The notes under the pieces were generated by a model that was not told the origin of the DNA, made no database searches, and saw nothing but the letters and a program-made list of their open reading frames with translations. Made by a program: the position numbers and the translations under genes. Source: Trichosphaerium sp. ATCC 40318 (lineage: Eukaryota; Discosea; Flabellinia; Trichosidae). Taken from it: a stretch of 64,000 bases of DNA. Below are positions 12,346 through 23,019 of the stretch, in pieces. The first letter of the stretch is position 1. Every line of letters begins with the position of its first letter. Where the stretch lies: NCBI GenBank assembly GCA_038496445.1, contig JALMLS010000520.1:124001-188000 (forward strand). The letters are read 5' to 3'.

Positions 12346-13177
12346 ACGGCAGTAAGTAGTAGAAAAAACTTCCAAACTCTTTTATCTCATAAACCCAATA
12401 AAAAATCACAAGTACTTCTTTAGCACACTTATTTTACTTTTTCCTGCGCAAGTTTATAAAGTTAGTAAAACAAAACCTTGATTCACCTTTTTGTGGATAA
12501 AGAATAAGTATTTTTTGGATTATTAATACTTACGAAAAGTTACTTGACCTACAAAAGCATTATTTTCGATGTAATTTTGCGTCACTCTGAATAAGCCAGC
12601 GTTCAATTATAAGCTTCCTTGTGTTTTTGGGTTTAGCGGTTTGTATTTAATTGTTTACTGTTCTGATTGCGCCTGCACAGTGATTTGAAGTTTCCTTGCA
12701 AAAAGCATACTCCTTTGGTCTAAAAAGGCTACCACTATAGTTTGTGTTATCAAACTAGCGTTGTAGAAATGATAACTTATCCCGGTCAACACAATACTAA
12801 CTGGTACAATGTATTTTGCTTTTAAACACTCATGGCGTCAAAACTCGACATTTCTTGCGATGATTTTGTAACACACACAAGCGTAAACAAAACTTCAGCA
12901 GAAAATTCATACATCAATCTATTGATATCACGTTTTTCTAACTGTTTTTAAGTAAAAAAAGGAGAAAAGTGTAGTCGCTAGCGACGCAAGTCGTTGTGAA
13001 ATAAAAATAAAAACGAAAGCGTGCATTCTCACTTCGTAGTTTTAGGCGTAACCATCACTCTGAAAGCAAAGTTTTGTTGTATACTGCGGTCACACAGTTT
13101 TGTACACTAACTTAAAAAGGAGTGTTTCAGGCATAAAAAAACCATACAAATAGCTAACCAACGATCGTTACAACACC
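12346..13177. other. intergenic, nothing recognised
   Basis: AT-rich spacer between two plus-strand genes, with no long frame and no repeat I could see. Confidence 0.4.
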
Positions 13178-16100
13178 ATGGCGAAGTGCCTTATAGTACT
13201 GCTTGTACTTGTATCTCTGGTATCCCAAGTAAGTTTGTACTCTAGACTTCTATCGTAATTTTATTTCTTAGCACCTAGCGCAAACAGTAAACTCTGTACG
13301 CTTAGTTAATGCGAATACTGGTAGCGTTATAAAAACGATACAAAACGGTGACATCTTCAACACTCATACCATCGGTACAACCAGCTTGAACATAGAATCA
13401 CTAGCGTCACCTGCTGGTTCCCATACATACCTACTCGATGGCACCGTAAATAGGCTTGAAAACGTGGCACCATACTTTTTGTACGGAAACAGCGGATCGA
13501 CTGTCCTCAATTGGCCTACAGCGACATTATTTGGAAGCCATACACTTCGTGTGATTGCTCACTCTGGTTCTGGAGGAACAGGGTCACAATCGCCTCCTTT
13601 TAACAGAAATTTTCAAAGCACGTGATTTTATTTTATTTCTTTTTTCAGTATTTTTTCTACTCGGGCACATTTCTTTTGTAATAATTTTTTTTGTAGTATT
13701 GAATACAGTTGCTGGTAATGCCCCAGGTAAAACAGAAGCCGAGGCGTTCACAGGATTCTTTGACGACTCAAGTGGAAATTCTGGTACGAAACTACAGCGT
13801 TTATTTTTCTTACAATATTTAACTTCTTCGTTGGACAGGTGGTCAAGCTTGTGGCGCTAATCAAGGTGGTACAAACTTGGTAGACCTTCAAATAACGAGT
13901 GATGTGGGTGGTGGATGTAACGTTGGTTGGGTAAGTGCTGGAGAGTACTTGGACTACACAATCGACTTTGCTTCAACACAAAACTACATATTGAGTGGAA
14001 GGTTTGCAGCCAACTTGAACAACCAAAAAACAATCAGAGTACTTGTCGATGGCTCTTCAAGAGGCACAATAACTTTTACAGGAACTGGAGGTACGACATA
14101 CGGTTACGTACATCATTGACTGAATCTCTTCAGGATGGCAAAACTGGGAAACACACCAAACAAACATTGGTTCTGTTTCAGCTGGTATTCACACAGTTCG
14201 TATCGAATTTGTTTCTGGTAACCTCAACTTCAATTTCTTCAACATCAACCCTTCTTCTCCTCCACCACCTTCAACTCCACCACCACCTTCATCCAACCCT
14301 CAAATATCGACTGACGGTAGAAGATTCCATCCTGTAGTTGTACGTTTATCAAGCTGTGAGAGCAGTTTTAATTAAGCAAGAGTAATACTAACACGTCATT
14401 TAGGTGACATATACTGGTCCATCAAGAAGTGAGACTTCTTCTGCTACCTTTACAAACTTCAGATTGAACTGTGCATTCACACGAGGTTCAACAACATGGA
14501 ATATTGCTGGTTTCTTTGCTGCTGACGGTAACGCTGCTGAGACATCTGCTACTTCAGGAAATAAATGGCGTTGTATCTTTACTCCTCCGTTTGATGGTAC
14601 TTTAGATTCAATATTCCTCTTGTAGCATAAGAACTAACTCATAATTAGGCTCATACACCGTAACTGCATCTTTTAGAACTGGTACTGATGTTGCTTTGAG
14701 CTCATCAGCAACTGCTGGAAGCCCTACCTCGTTCAACGGTCTTCAATCTAGCTTCTCAATCTCAGGTCTTGGAAATGATCCAAGGTGAGCTCTTTTTTGA
14801 TACTACCTTATTTGTATCCATTTTCTTAACAATTCTTGCAGAAACAAAGGTATACTTGAGTATGTTGGTGAACATTACTTGCGATACTCCCGTACAGGTC
14901 AATATCACATAAAGGGTGGTGCTGATTCTCCGGAAAACTTTTTGGGTATGTCGCACGATAAACATTCTCATTTCAGCTTGTTCTAACGTTTTTTCTAGCA
15001 TACTTTGAGTTTGATGGTACAGCAACCAACAGACAAATATATGCTCCTCATAGCAATGATTTCAATCCTGGTGATCCAACATGGCAAGGAGGAAAAGGAC
15101 AAAATATTATTGGCACGTGACTTTTTTTTCTTTATTTGCTTTATGGCTGAGAAAAAAGTCACTTTTATTGTTTCGATAAAACTAACAGAAAAACGCGTTA
15201 GGTGCCATCAACTACTTAGCATCAAAAGGAATGAACTCCATATACATGGTGACAATGAACGCTCCTCTAGGAGATGGTAAGCATCGGTGTTTTAAAAGAA
15301 AGCCTAAGAAGCGATACTTCTTGGAATTAAAACTCGTCTAAATGATATTTCCACAGGCAAAGACGTATACCCATGGACAAATCAAAATGCCAGATTTACA
15401 TTTGATGTTAGTAAATTGGATCAATGGGATATCGTATTCACGCACATGGACACTAAAGGCAAGCGAATAAAGTCACGATGTTTGCATGAAACGAAAATCT
15501 GACTGTGTACTATTTTAGATATCATGCTTCATATCGTCACTCAAGAGACTGAAAATGATCAACAACTTGATGGAGGAGCTCTTGGACGTGAAAGAACAGT
15601 CTACTACAGAGAACTTATTGCAAGATTTGGATACCATTTAGCAATCACATGGAATCTCGGAGAAGAAAACACAAATACGAACGCTCAGAGAGCTGATTTT
15701 GTTGACTTTTTCGCTGATCTTGATGCATACAAACATCATATTGTATATCACACATTCCCTAGCCAACAAGTACGCCAACAAATACATCTAACAGAACAAA
15801 GGATTTTTTCTAATCTTTTGTTAATAGAACACTGTATTCACCCCTCTCATTGGTAACCCTAACTTCCGTGGTGCCTCTATCCAAAAGAATCCAAATCTAC
15901 AAGCTCCAGAAGTTAAAAAATGGTGGACTGAATCGGTTAGTTTTTAAGACAAGGCATTGGCTTCAAGTACTTACTAACGCCGCTTAGGAAAATGTTGGAC
16001 CTAAATGGGTTGTTTCATCTGACGAGACAGGACCTGCTAATACAGGTGTAACTGCTGATCCTCCTAATGCTAATCACATTACTCATCGTACACAAGTTAT

Positions 16101-16612
16101 GTGGGGAAATATTCTACAAGGTATGGAGCATCAAAGTACTCAACCTCGTCAGCTTCTTACTCTTTAACAGGCGGTGCTGGATGCGAGTGGTATTTCGGTA
16201 GACAAGACCAAAGTTTACAAGACTTCAGATCACGTGATTCTGTATGGGAATGGACAAAACACGCACTAGACTTTATGGCTGAGTACGTTATTCAAAAAAA
16301 AAGCAACACAACTAAAGTTACTAAATATGTCTTAGTATGCCTTTCGTAAGCATGAGACCATGTGCAAACAATCTTGGTTCTGGCTATTGTTTTGAACACA
16401 ATAGTTTCTCGATCTTGTCATTACCAACTGGAGGAACATTGAATGTTAGCAGTAGAATTGGATCAGGAACATGGGTTGTTCAATTCTATAATCCTAGAAA
16501 TGGTAATTTCAATAACGTTCAAACCATCAATGGTAACTCAATCACTGCACCAAATGGCCAAGATTGGATCGCTATTGTAAAACCTCAAGGATTCAATATC
16601 CCAACAAACTAA
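13178..16612 (+). CDS. secreted CBM6 / DUF5060 / GH140-like glycoside hydrolase
   Basis: Many-exon gene. Exon 1 encodes the signal peptide MAKCLIVLLVLVSLVSQ; an intron with a GTAAGT donor follows. A beta-rich N-terminal region is followed by a CBM6-type carbohydrate-binding domain (GGCNVGWVSAGEYLDYTIDF, RVLVDGSSRGTI). A proline linker (SPPPPSTPPPPSSNP) leads to a DUF5060-like beta sandwich ending GQYHIKGGADSPENFLAYFE. The catalytic barrel is apiosidase/DUF4038-like (NARFTFDVSKLDQWDIVFTH, FGYHLAITWNLGEENT). The end resembles the putative collagen-binding C-terminal domain of such proteins (SMRPCANNLGSGYCF). Probable role: digestion of food or algal polysaccharide outside the cell or in a food vacuole. 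NLGEEN holds likely acid residues, but I did not prove which are catalytic. Some exon junctions near 13566-13700 are uncertain. Confidence 0.82.
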
Positions 16613-17679
16613 AGCAATAAACAATAGTTATAGACGCAAAATCAAGTTGACAATTGTTTTTTTGATTGAAGATTTAAATACTAACTATTCAATTCCACGG
16701 CAAAATAAATGAAAACAGTAATGGAGTCAAGAATATCCACTTCAACACGTGTCTTTATTGATTAGTTAAGTAAAAGTATTGTGTTAACTGGCGGCTGTTG
16801 TATGATAAGAAACAAATACCACAAAGAAAGTGTTTTCGTACCATTTCATTTTGTCGTTCCGTAGTCTGTCGTGGTGCCGTGGGTTGTTCTACGGCTTCAT
16901 TGCATCCATTCAAACGAGATTTATGTGGTGTGTGCAGTATACTTCTCGCAGTTACTAGTGAGATTCATACAACTCAACGAGATGTTGTCGTCTTAGTATA
17001 AATCACAACAGAACTTGTAGTTTATCATACTATGAGAAATTGTCCAGTGTTATTTGTCGGCACATTACTTGTAGGCAATGACATAGGACTTGTAGTTATT
17101 GAAGTGGAACAACAGGGTAAAGTTAAAAATTTCATCTTGGTTTTTTTTTCAAAGATACAATGATCCACTGCTATCCTTTGTTTTTTTATCGTCACTGTTG
17201 AATCACATACTTTTACAAGAAGATCAAAGCATATTGTCATGCTAAGAACTCAATAAGATTTTGATATCGTTTAGGACAAAGCTATTTTTTTACGTTTGAC
17301 CTTTTGAATGGCGAGATATTCCATGCCGCCACCTTCTAAGCTTAACACGTAATCTATAGTAACGTTTACAGTAACCAATATAGCATGAAATCAGTAGTCT
17401 CTATTGTAAACCTGCATAGTTCAAAGACTATGTTTACCATAAACAAAAATCTTGGAATTTTTTACGAAATACATTTCACAGAGCAAAGAGAAGTGTTTGA
17501 AAAGCTGAAATTTATACTACACTATCTTTTAACAATATTTTCTACATCAACTTCTCTATGTGATGTTTATGCGAAACAGCAATTAAAGAATAAATGTGAT
17601 TTAATTCACTTTTCAAAAATATCACAAAACTAAAACTATCCAACGTAAACAACACCTCACGAATTGAACATAACCCCCC
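16613..17679. other. intergenic, nothing supported
   Basis: About 1.07 kb of AT-rich sequence. Short frames at 16798-17001 (+), 17025-17240 (-) and 17385-17633 (+) show no family motif or splice pattern. A CACGTG site lies near 16746. Confidence 0.4.
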
Positions 17680-18085
17680 ATGAAAACTACTACTCTTATT
17701 GTCTTTGTACTTGCGGCTTTAACTTTCGCCTTGGCGGTCCAATCTCATGAACTCAATGAAAGAGCTAAAAGAGCAACTGAGGTAAACCTCTTTCCTTACC
17801 ACTTAGACTTCTTTTTCACACCATTTCTTTAGCAAGGACCATTACTTTGTGGCGAAACATGTGACACAAATGGATGGTGTCCTCCTGGATGGCGTAAACG
17901 CGGTCGCGAAAAGCGTGGTCAATGTACGTGAACAATGAAAAAAAAAGTATCCGAATGTTGGTTGTACTTACTTTTCGTTTTTTCAAGGCTCAACTGCATA
18001 CTGCTACCCAGGATCTCCATTATGTTTCCGTATCAGAAGTGATAAATGGTGTTGCTGGAGTGAAGCAGCATGTGGAAGTTGCTAA
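17680..18085 (+). CDS. small cysteine-rich secreted peptide precursor
   Basis: Three exons, 17680-17781, 17833-17923 and 17988-18085 (102+91+98 nt), give 96 aa. Signal peptide MKTTTLIVFVLAALTFALA is followed by a short pro-region ending in a dibasic site (ERAKR). The mature part has ten cysteines in two clusters, CGETCDTNGWC and then CSTAYC, PLCFRI, KWCCW, ACGSC. A very basic stretch (WRKRGREKRGQ) separates them and could be a second processing site. Each exon matches one module: signal plus pro-peptide, first cysteine cluster, second cluster. The fold is likely disulphide-rich. It could be an antimicrobial, signalling or predation peptide, but I know no homologue and claim none. It is too small to be found without splicing the exons. 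Confidence 0.72.
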
Positions 18086-18433
18086 GATCCTCCCAAACCA
18101 GTGCTCGTCACCCTTTTATGATAAAAAACTTACTTGAATAAATACTTGTGTTTGTTCATCTCCTGTTGCTTGATAATAGTCTATGAGTTTTTTGTTGCTG
18201 GGTGGATCTGCCTGGTGGTTACTTTAAACACGGACGTGTATCTGTTATTAAAAAATTATAAGAACCAGGTTATCTGAAACCGCTTACGCCAAAAAGTCTC
18301 TACATGTTCCGTTTTGTTTGTATGCATTTGGAAACGCTTCGGTGACTGTTTTTGAAACACTACTATCGCGTCGCACGTGTTTTCTCATCAAAATACGCTG
18401 GTTTATTATTGCTTAAATTCCCAAACAATTACA
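18086..18433. other. intergenic between convergent genes
   Basis: About 350 bp between two genes whose 3' ends face each other. AATAAA occurs just after the peptide stop (near 18137). Nothing else seen. Confidence 0.4.
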
Positions 18434-19750
18434 CTAAGGTCCTGATGCTCTGAAGCTGTCTACATGATACACCCAGAATGCAGGTCTTCCCATATCTTTC
18501 CAAGTACTTGTACCTCTTGGAGAAACGTCTTCTTTAGAGACAATGGTAAAACTACGTACAAGTGTCATACCAAGCCATGTTTGACAAAAGAACAAAGAAA
18601 AAACAATACATAACCAAGAGTATGGTGTCTTGATGAACGAAAAAATACCAATGCATATAAATAAAGTAATCTCTGCTGCCAAAGTCTCAATGATACGCCA
18701 CTTAAGGTTCCCTTGAATAATAGTTTTGGAGATATCGTGTATTCTTAAGGCAATTTTAGCCCTAAGCCTGACACCTGCAACCAGAGTGAAAATTGACAAA
18801 AAACCAAAAATGCAACCATAGAAAGTAGTCTTGAGGAGTGTTAACGCTTGAGTTATTACTGGATCAAAGTATAGCCTTGATATGAAAATGGTTATAGTTA
18901 CCGATAGCATCATGGGTAGGTACAGTGAAATACTTATAAAATAAAGGTACTTGTAGTCTGTCAAAAAGTGCCTATGCTTTGCTGAAGAAGGTTTCATTAC
19001 AGCTGTTTCGTACCAGTATAGAGCTATAAGATACTGGGACGATATAGTGAGAGGGAATGAGAGTAAGAATAACAGCTCTTGAACCGATACTGAGAAAGCA
19101 ACAGGCGAAACAAAAACAACCAAGAAAGGAACACGTAACAAATTCCCAATAAGTTCTTGCCACATAGTAACTTGTGCTATGCTTAGAGTGGATCCACGAG
19201 CATACCTGAATACCTTGAGTTTAAATACAACATATAAAGCAGCCAAGGTATGACAAAGAATCATGAAAGCGCCCAAACTGTACGGTACAGGACCTTGAAA
19301 GAGTTGTTTCATCTTGTTTTTCTCTGGACTCAAAAAAGCAGTGACGTTTGAAAAATCCACGTGTTTATAATCGTCGTAAGAAAGAGTTACGGTAACAACT
19401 GGTAATGGATCTCTACCAATACCATACTCATATTGATATACTTCAAAAGGCTCCCTTGTTTCAACAATAGCAAGTGCACCACTTTCGATCCAGTTCTTAT
19501 ATTGTTTGAAATACCTTTTCGAAAAACGCGCCAATACAATAGTGGCTGTCTTGTTGATGTTGTATTGCTCCGCCAGTACTATTGTTGCGTTATCTATTGT
19601 ATACCCTACAACAGTCCCTAGACTCAATCCAAACGCCATTGCTTGTGATTCGTATGCTTCTGAAAGCTCTGGAGAGCCTGATAGTATAAGAACGCTTAAA
19701 GATGATGGGAAGGCGCAAAAAGCAAGGAAAATGAAAATAGTAACTCGCAT
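18434..19750 (-). CDS. seven-pass membrane protein with signal peptide and ectodomain
   Basis: Intronless, 438 aa. The first ATG gives signal peptide MRVTIFIFLAFCAFPSSLS. Residues about 20-155 form a luminal or extracellular domain (VLILSGSPELSEAYESQAMA, ...WIESGALAIVETREPFEV) that vaguely recalls a PA-type domain. About seven hydrophobic helices then follow, among them LGAFMILCHTLAALYVVF, LLFLLSFPLTISSQYLIALY, YLYFISISLYLPMMLSVTIT, GCIFGFLSIFTLVAG and WLCIVFSLFFCQTWLGMTLV. The cytosolic tail is about 40 aa. The layout (signal peptide, ectodomain, 7TM, short tail) is that of GPCR-like or lung-7TM-type proteins, but I could not match a known family. The absence of introns is unusual for this locus. 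Confidence 0.72.
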   Translation of the reverse strand: MRVTIFIFLAFCAFPSSLSVLILSGSPELSEAYESQAMAFGLSLGTVVGYTIDNATIVLAEQYNINKTATIVLARFSKRYFKQYKNWIESGALAIVETREPFEVYQYEYGIGRDPLPVVTVTLSYDDYKHVDFSNVTAFLSPEKNKMKQLFQGPVPYSLGAFMILCHTLAALYVVFKLKVFRYARGSTLSIAQVTMWQELIGNLLRVPFLVVFVSPVAFSVSVQELLFLLSFPLTISSQYLIALYWYETAVMKPSSAKHRHFLTDYKYLYFISISLYLPMMLSVTITIFISRLYFDPVITQALTLLKTTFYGCIFGFLSIFTLVAGVRLRAKIALRIHDISKTIIQGNLKWRIIETLAAEITLFICIGIFSFIKTPYSWLCIVFSLFFCQTWLGMTLVRSFTIVSKEDVSPRGTSTWKDMGRPAFWVYHVDSFRASGP

Positions 19751-20664
19751 TATGTTTTTTTCTTGATGCACAGTAATAGTCGCTGCCTTAAAAGCAAAAT
19801 AGACTAATTAGGTTATTTTTAAGTTTCTCCGCATGTTTTTCGGGTATTTTTGCTCAACTGTTCGCATATTGGGTAGTGAATAAGAGGAAATATTTAATGT
19901 TGAACGTACACCTTCTTGATCAGGTTCAGTGAACAGGATCAACTTTAATTAAGTGCCAAAGTGCTCTCACAACCTAAAAATATCTGCAATCGAGCAACTG
20001 GCTTTTGTACAGAAAACAAGTAGAACAAAACTTCATAGACCTTTGCAATGAATGACCTCAAGTATCTTAAATGATATTAAAGCTGAAGATGAATAAAAGA
20101 TTTGTATCAGGTGAAAGAGAAGTCATCTTACATTTTCAAATAATCAAAGCTTCAGTTTTTTATTGTTCGTATAACATGTATTCTGATTAACCATCATAGC
20201 AAAGAACCCCAGCAGTGAGATTTACAAACTTTATAATGGTTAAGAGCCGCGCACTCTAACAACAGCTATATCAGCTTAGCACCGCTGATTAGAATTGAAT
20301 CAAGGATCACAAAACGAAGAAAAACGCATGGACATTTAAAACGGGCTCAATTTAAGTTGCATTCAAAAAAAGATTGGTTTGTTCACAGTATTTCCCTAAG
20401 GAGATACTTTGCATACAATGTTATACAATTTTCATAATCCCTAGTTTGTAGAGTGTAGCAGCCAGAGCTTTTGACACTGGGTTGGTATAGATATTATCTA
20501 TGGCAAGTTTGATAGCTCATGTTAAAAGCCAGGAAACAACTGAACCAAAGTAGGATAAGCATGTCTTGTTTCAGGGATTTTATTCTACATAAAATCACGT
20601 CTGTTGCAGTGCTATACAAATTCCAAAGAGTTATTTATAATGTCTAGTTTGTATGCAAAAGTGC
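19751..20664. other. intergenic, nothing recognised
   Basis: About 0.9 kb upstream of the seven-pass gene and downstream of the F-box/LRR gene, both on the minus strand. AT-rich, no long frame. Confidence 0.4.
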
Positions 20665-22868
20665 TCAGTACTGAGGCTTGTCAAAATAGGGGTTGATTCT
20701 AACTTGAGTTTCAAATTTATCCAAAAGCCCCCGGGCTTCAAGTTCTTTTAGAAACATATTATCCATTTTGGTGTATGAAAATGAAGTGCTCCTTTCTGTA
20801 ACATTTTTACAACCAGTTAGATCAATTTCATAAATACCAATTAAACCTTTTACGTCCTTGTCTGTAATATCTGTATGCTGCAAGTAAATTGTATGAACGC
20901 CTTTGAGTGCTGATGTACCAGTAACAATAGGGCATTTGGAAAGATCAACGGCGTGAACACCAGCCAAAAAAAAGAGAGTTTTACCTGTTATACTAGTACA
21001 TGAAAGATCAATTGTATGAACGCCTTTGAGTGCATGAATGCCTTTGTCTGATATTTTAGTGCCACTAAGGTAAATAGTATGAACACCTGCAAGCGCTTTC
21101 ACACCTTCATCAGTTACACACGTGCCATTCAAGTTAATATTGTGAACGCCTTTGAGTGCTTTTATACCTTCATCACTTACTTTAGTTTCGGAGAGATCAA
21201 TGATATGAACACCGCTGAGTGCAAGAATGCCTTTATCTGATATGTTAGTACCACTCAGGTTAATGGCATGAACACCAGCAAGTGCCATAACACCTTCATC
21301 TGTTACTTTAGTACTCTCTAGATTGATAGTGTGAACACCACCCAATGCCTTAATTCCTTCATCTGTTACAGAGCTGCCATACAAGTTAATGGTGTGAACT
21401 CCGTTTAAATCTTTTAAGCCTTCATCCAATAATCTATTGCAGTAACTAAGATTTATAGTGTGTACACCCTTTAGGCAGGCAACATTTGTAACACTGGTAT
21501 CGCAAAGATTAATTGTATGTACACCAGCAAGGGCTTTGATGCCTTCGTCTGATATATATCTACAATAACTAAGATCTACTGTATGTGCACCTGTTAGTTC
21601 CTGTATACCTTCATCGCTTACATTCGTTTCACTGAGGGAAATAGTGTGAACGCCTTTAAGTGCATTAACATCAGTAACTTCGATGCAACAAGTAAGATTA
21701 ATCTCATGTACACCCTTTAGATAGGCGATGCCTTGATTTGTCACTTGAGTTTCTTCAAGATAAATTGTATGTACACCAGCAAGCCCTTTGATGCCTTTAT
21801 CTGATGTATTTGTATGCGAGACATCGATAGTGTGAATACCAGAAAGATGAACTTCGTCTATTAAATCATATGGTAAGACAAGTTTTTTACATCCTGAAAA
21901 CCAACATGTCGTATTGTTGTGCTCGGCATCAACAGTTATCAGAGTGTTTGTCATTACACCTAGAGATAGATAATAAATGATCAATCTCAAACATGTGCTG
22001 TATAAGACACATAAAGCATAACCTACCTTTGTAGTGACGGATAACAATTGCGTCTTGCGGTTTGACTTTTGCAGTGACATAGCCAATGATATGATGTATT
22101 ATATCTGCGAATAATTTACATGTCTGTGCTGCACTGTACCTTGCTGTAGACGTGTATTGTAGAACCAAGCACATAGTCTCTGGTGGGAGGTCTAATAAAC
22201 ACGTTCTGGTTGCTTTTGGCCTTAACACTTGTCAGTAAGTGCAAAACGATTACTAGTTTCCGAAATTCGTAAAAAGAACGTTTCGAAAAAAAAAAAGTGG
22301 AACAAAACCTTGGTCTATCTATGCTGCGTAGGCTCCGTGAAATAGCTTGTCAACAGACCGCTTTTTGAGAGCCAGTTTAGGAACGAAAAAAACACCGCTT
22401 TTTGAGAGCTAGTTTTAGGAACGAAAAAAACACGTGAGTGGCCAGTATCATTTTTTTCGAAATTTCTGAAAACGGTTGAAAAAGCTATTTTGGCGCGAAA
22501 AAATTCGGAACACGTGAACGCAAATTCTGGCTATCTACTACAAAATACAGTATGTGGGTAAACTGTGACACGTACGGTGTTCGAAAGAGCTTTTTCGTTT
22601 GTGGTTCAGGCGCTATATTGTCTTCGCCGTTGTAGGTAGAACGGAGGAGCGCTTTAGTAAAGTTTGAAAGTACTGTGGCTAACTTGGACTTCATTTCAGC
22701 TGCCGCTGAGGCAATAACGCTATTAATCGCTATGGTGATGTCATTATCAAACATTTCGCGCTGTATTGGTGTTGCTGTAGATTTTAAGTGTTGAAAATCA
22801 GTATTATGCATTTGGAGATAGTGTTCGTATGCTGCGTGTAAATTCATTGGGAACGGAGGGTTTTCCAT
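20665..22868 (-). CDS. helical N-terminus / F-box / LRR protein (third copy)
   Basis: Three exons on the minus strand, 22868-22576, 22220-22027 and 21959-20665 (293+194+1295 nt), give 593 aa. Exon 1 encodes a helical domain (AAYEHYLQMHNTDFQHLKS). Exon 2 carries the F-box-like segment (LLDLPPETMCLVLQYTSTAR, CKLFADIIHHIIGY). Exon 3 carries about 17 LRRs with the consensus GVHTINLSGTxVTDEGIKAL. The long first intron (355 nt, donor GTACGTG) holds a 37-38-bp tandem duplication and a hairpin-like motif. The second exon has no in-frame ATG of its own, so splicing to the upstream exon is needed. Same plan as the gene at 6.9 kb. Likely SCF adaptor. The first junction is less certain than the second. 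Confidence 0.78.
22358..22432. repeat. 37-38-bp tandem duplication in an intron
   Basis: Two adjacent copies beginning CCGCTTTTTGAGAG and ending GAACGAAAAAAACA, differing by one substitution and one inserted T. They lie in the first intron of the third F-box/LRR gene. Confidence 0.85.
22451..22516. repeat. hairpin-like TTCGAA/TTCGG motif, copy 1
   Basis: T-run then CGAAATTTCTGAAAAC, a short spacer, then GAAAAAATTCGGAACACGTG. The halves are imperfect inverted repeats. Very similar sequence occurs at about 52075-52128, and a shorter form at about 51882-51915. Confidence 0.5.
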
Positions 22869-23019
22869 TGTTGTTAAAGAAACGAAGGCTTTGAACAAAC
22901 GAAAAACCAAGACTTAACGGTTTGCGAACTTAAAATTGGGCTAATCCACTGAGAAAAAAAAACTATTCACAAACAAGTCGAGTCAAATTTGATCATTCGT
23001 TTGGTAAGAAATTTATTCG

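Noticed and set aside
20220-20330. tRNA-like stretch
   Set aside because: No acceptor stem or TTC-loop pattern could be folded by eye; no tRNA was found anywhere in the window.
20665-22868. Lateral transfer of F-box/LRR and MORN genes from a giant virus
   Set aside because: Similar repeat proteins are common in giant viruses of amoebae, but these genes have host-like introns and no viral neighbours; not supported by sequence alone.
22485-22910. Separate small gene upstream of the third F-box/LRR gene
   Set aside because: Ends at a GTACGTG donor, and the F-box exon lacks an ATG; the phases join, so it is treated as exon 1. The 6.9-kb gene behaves the same way.
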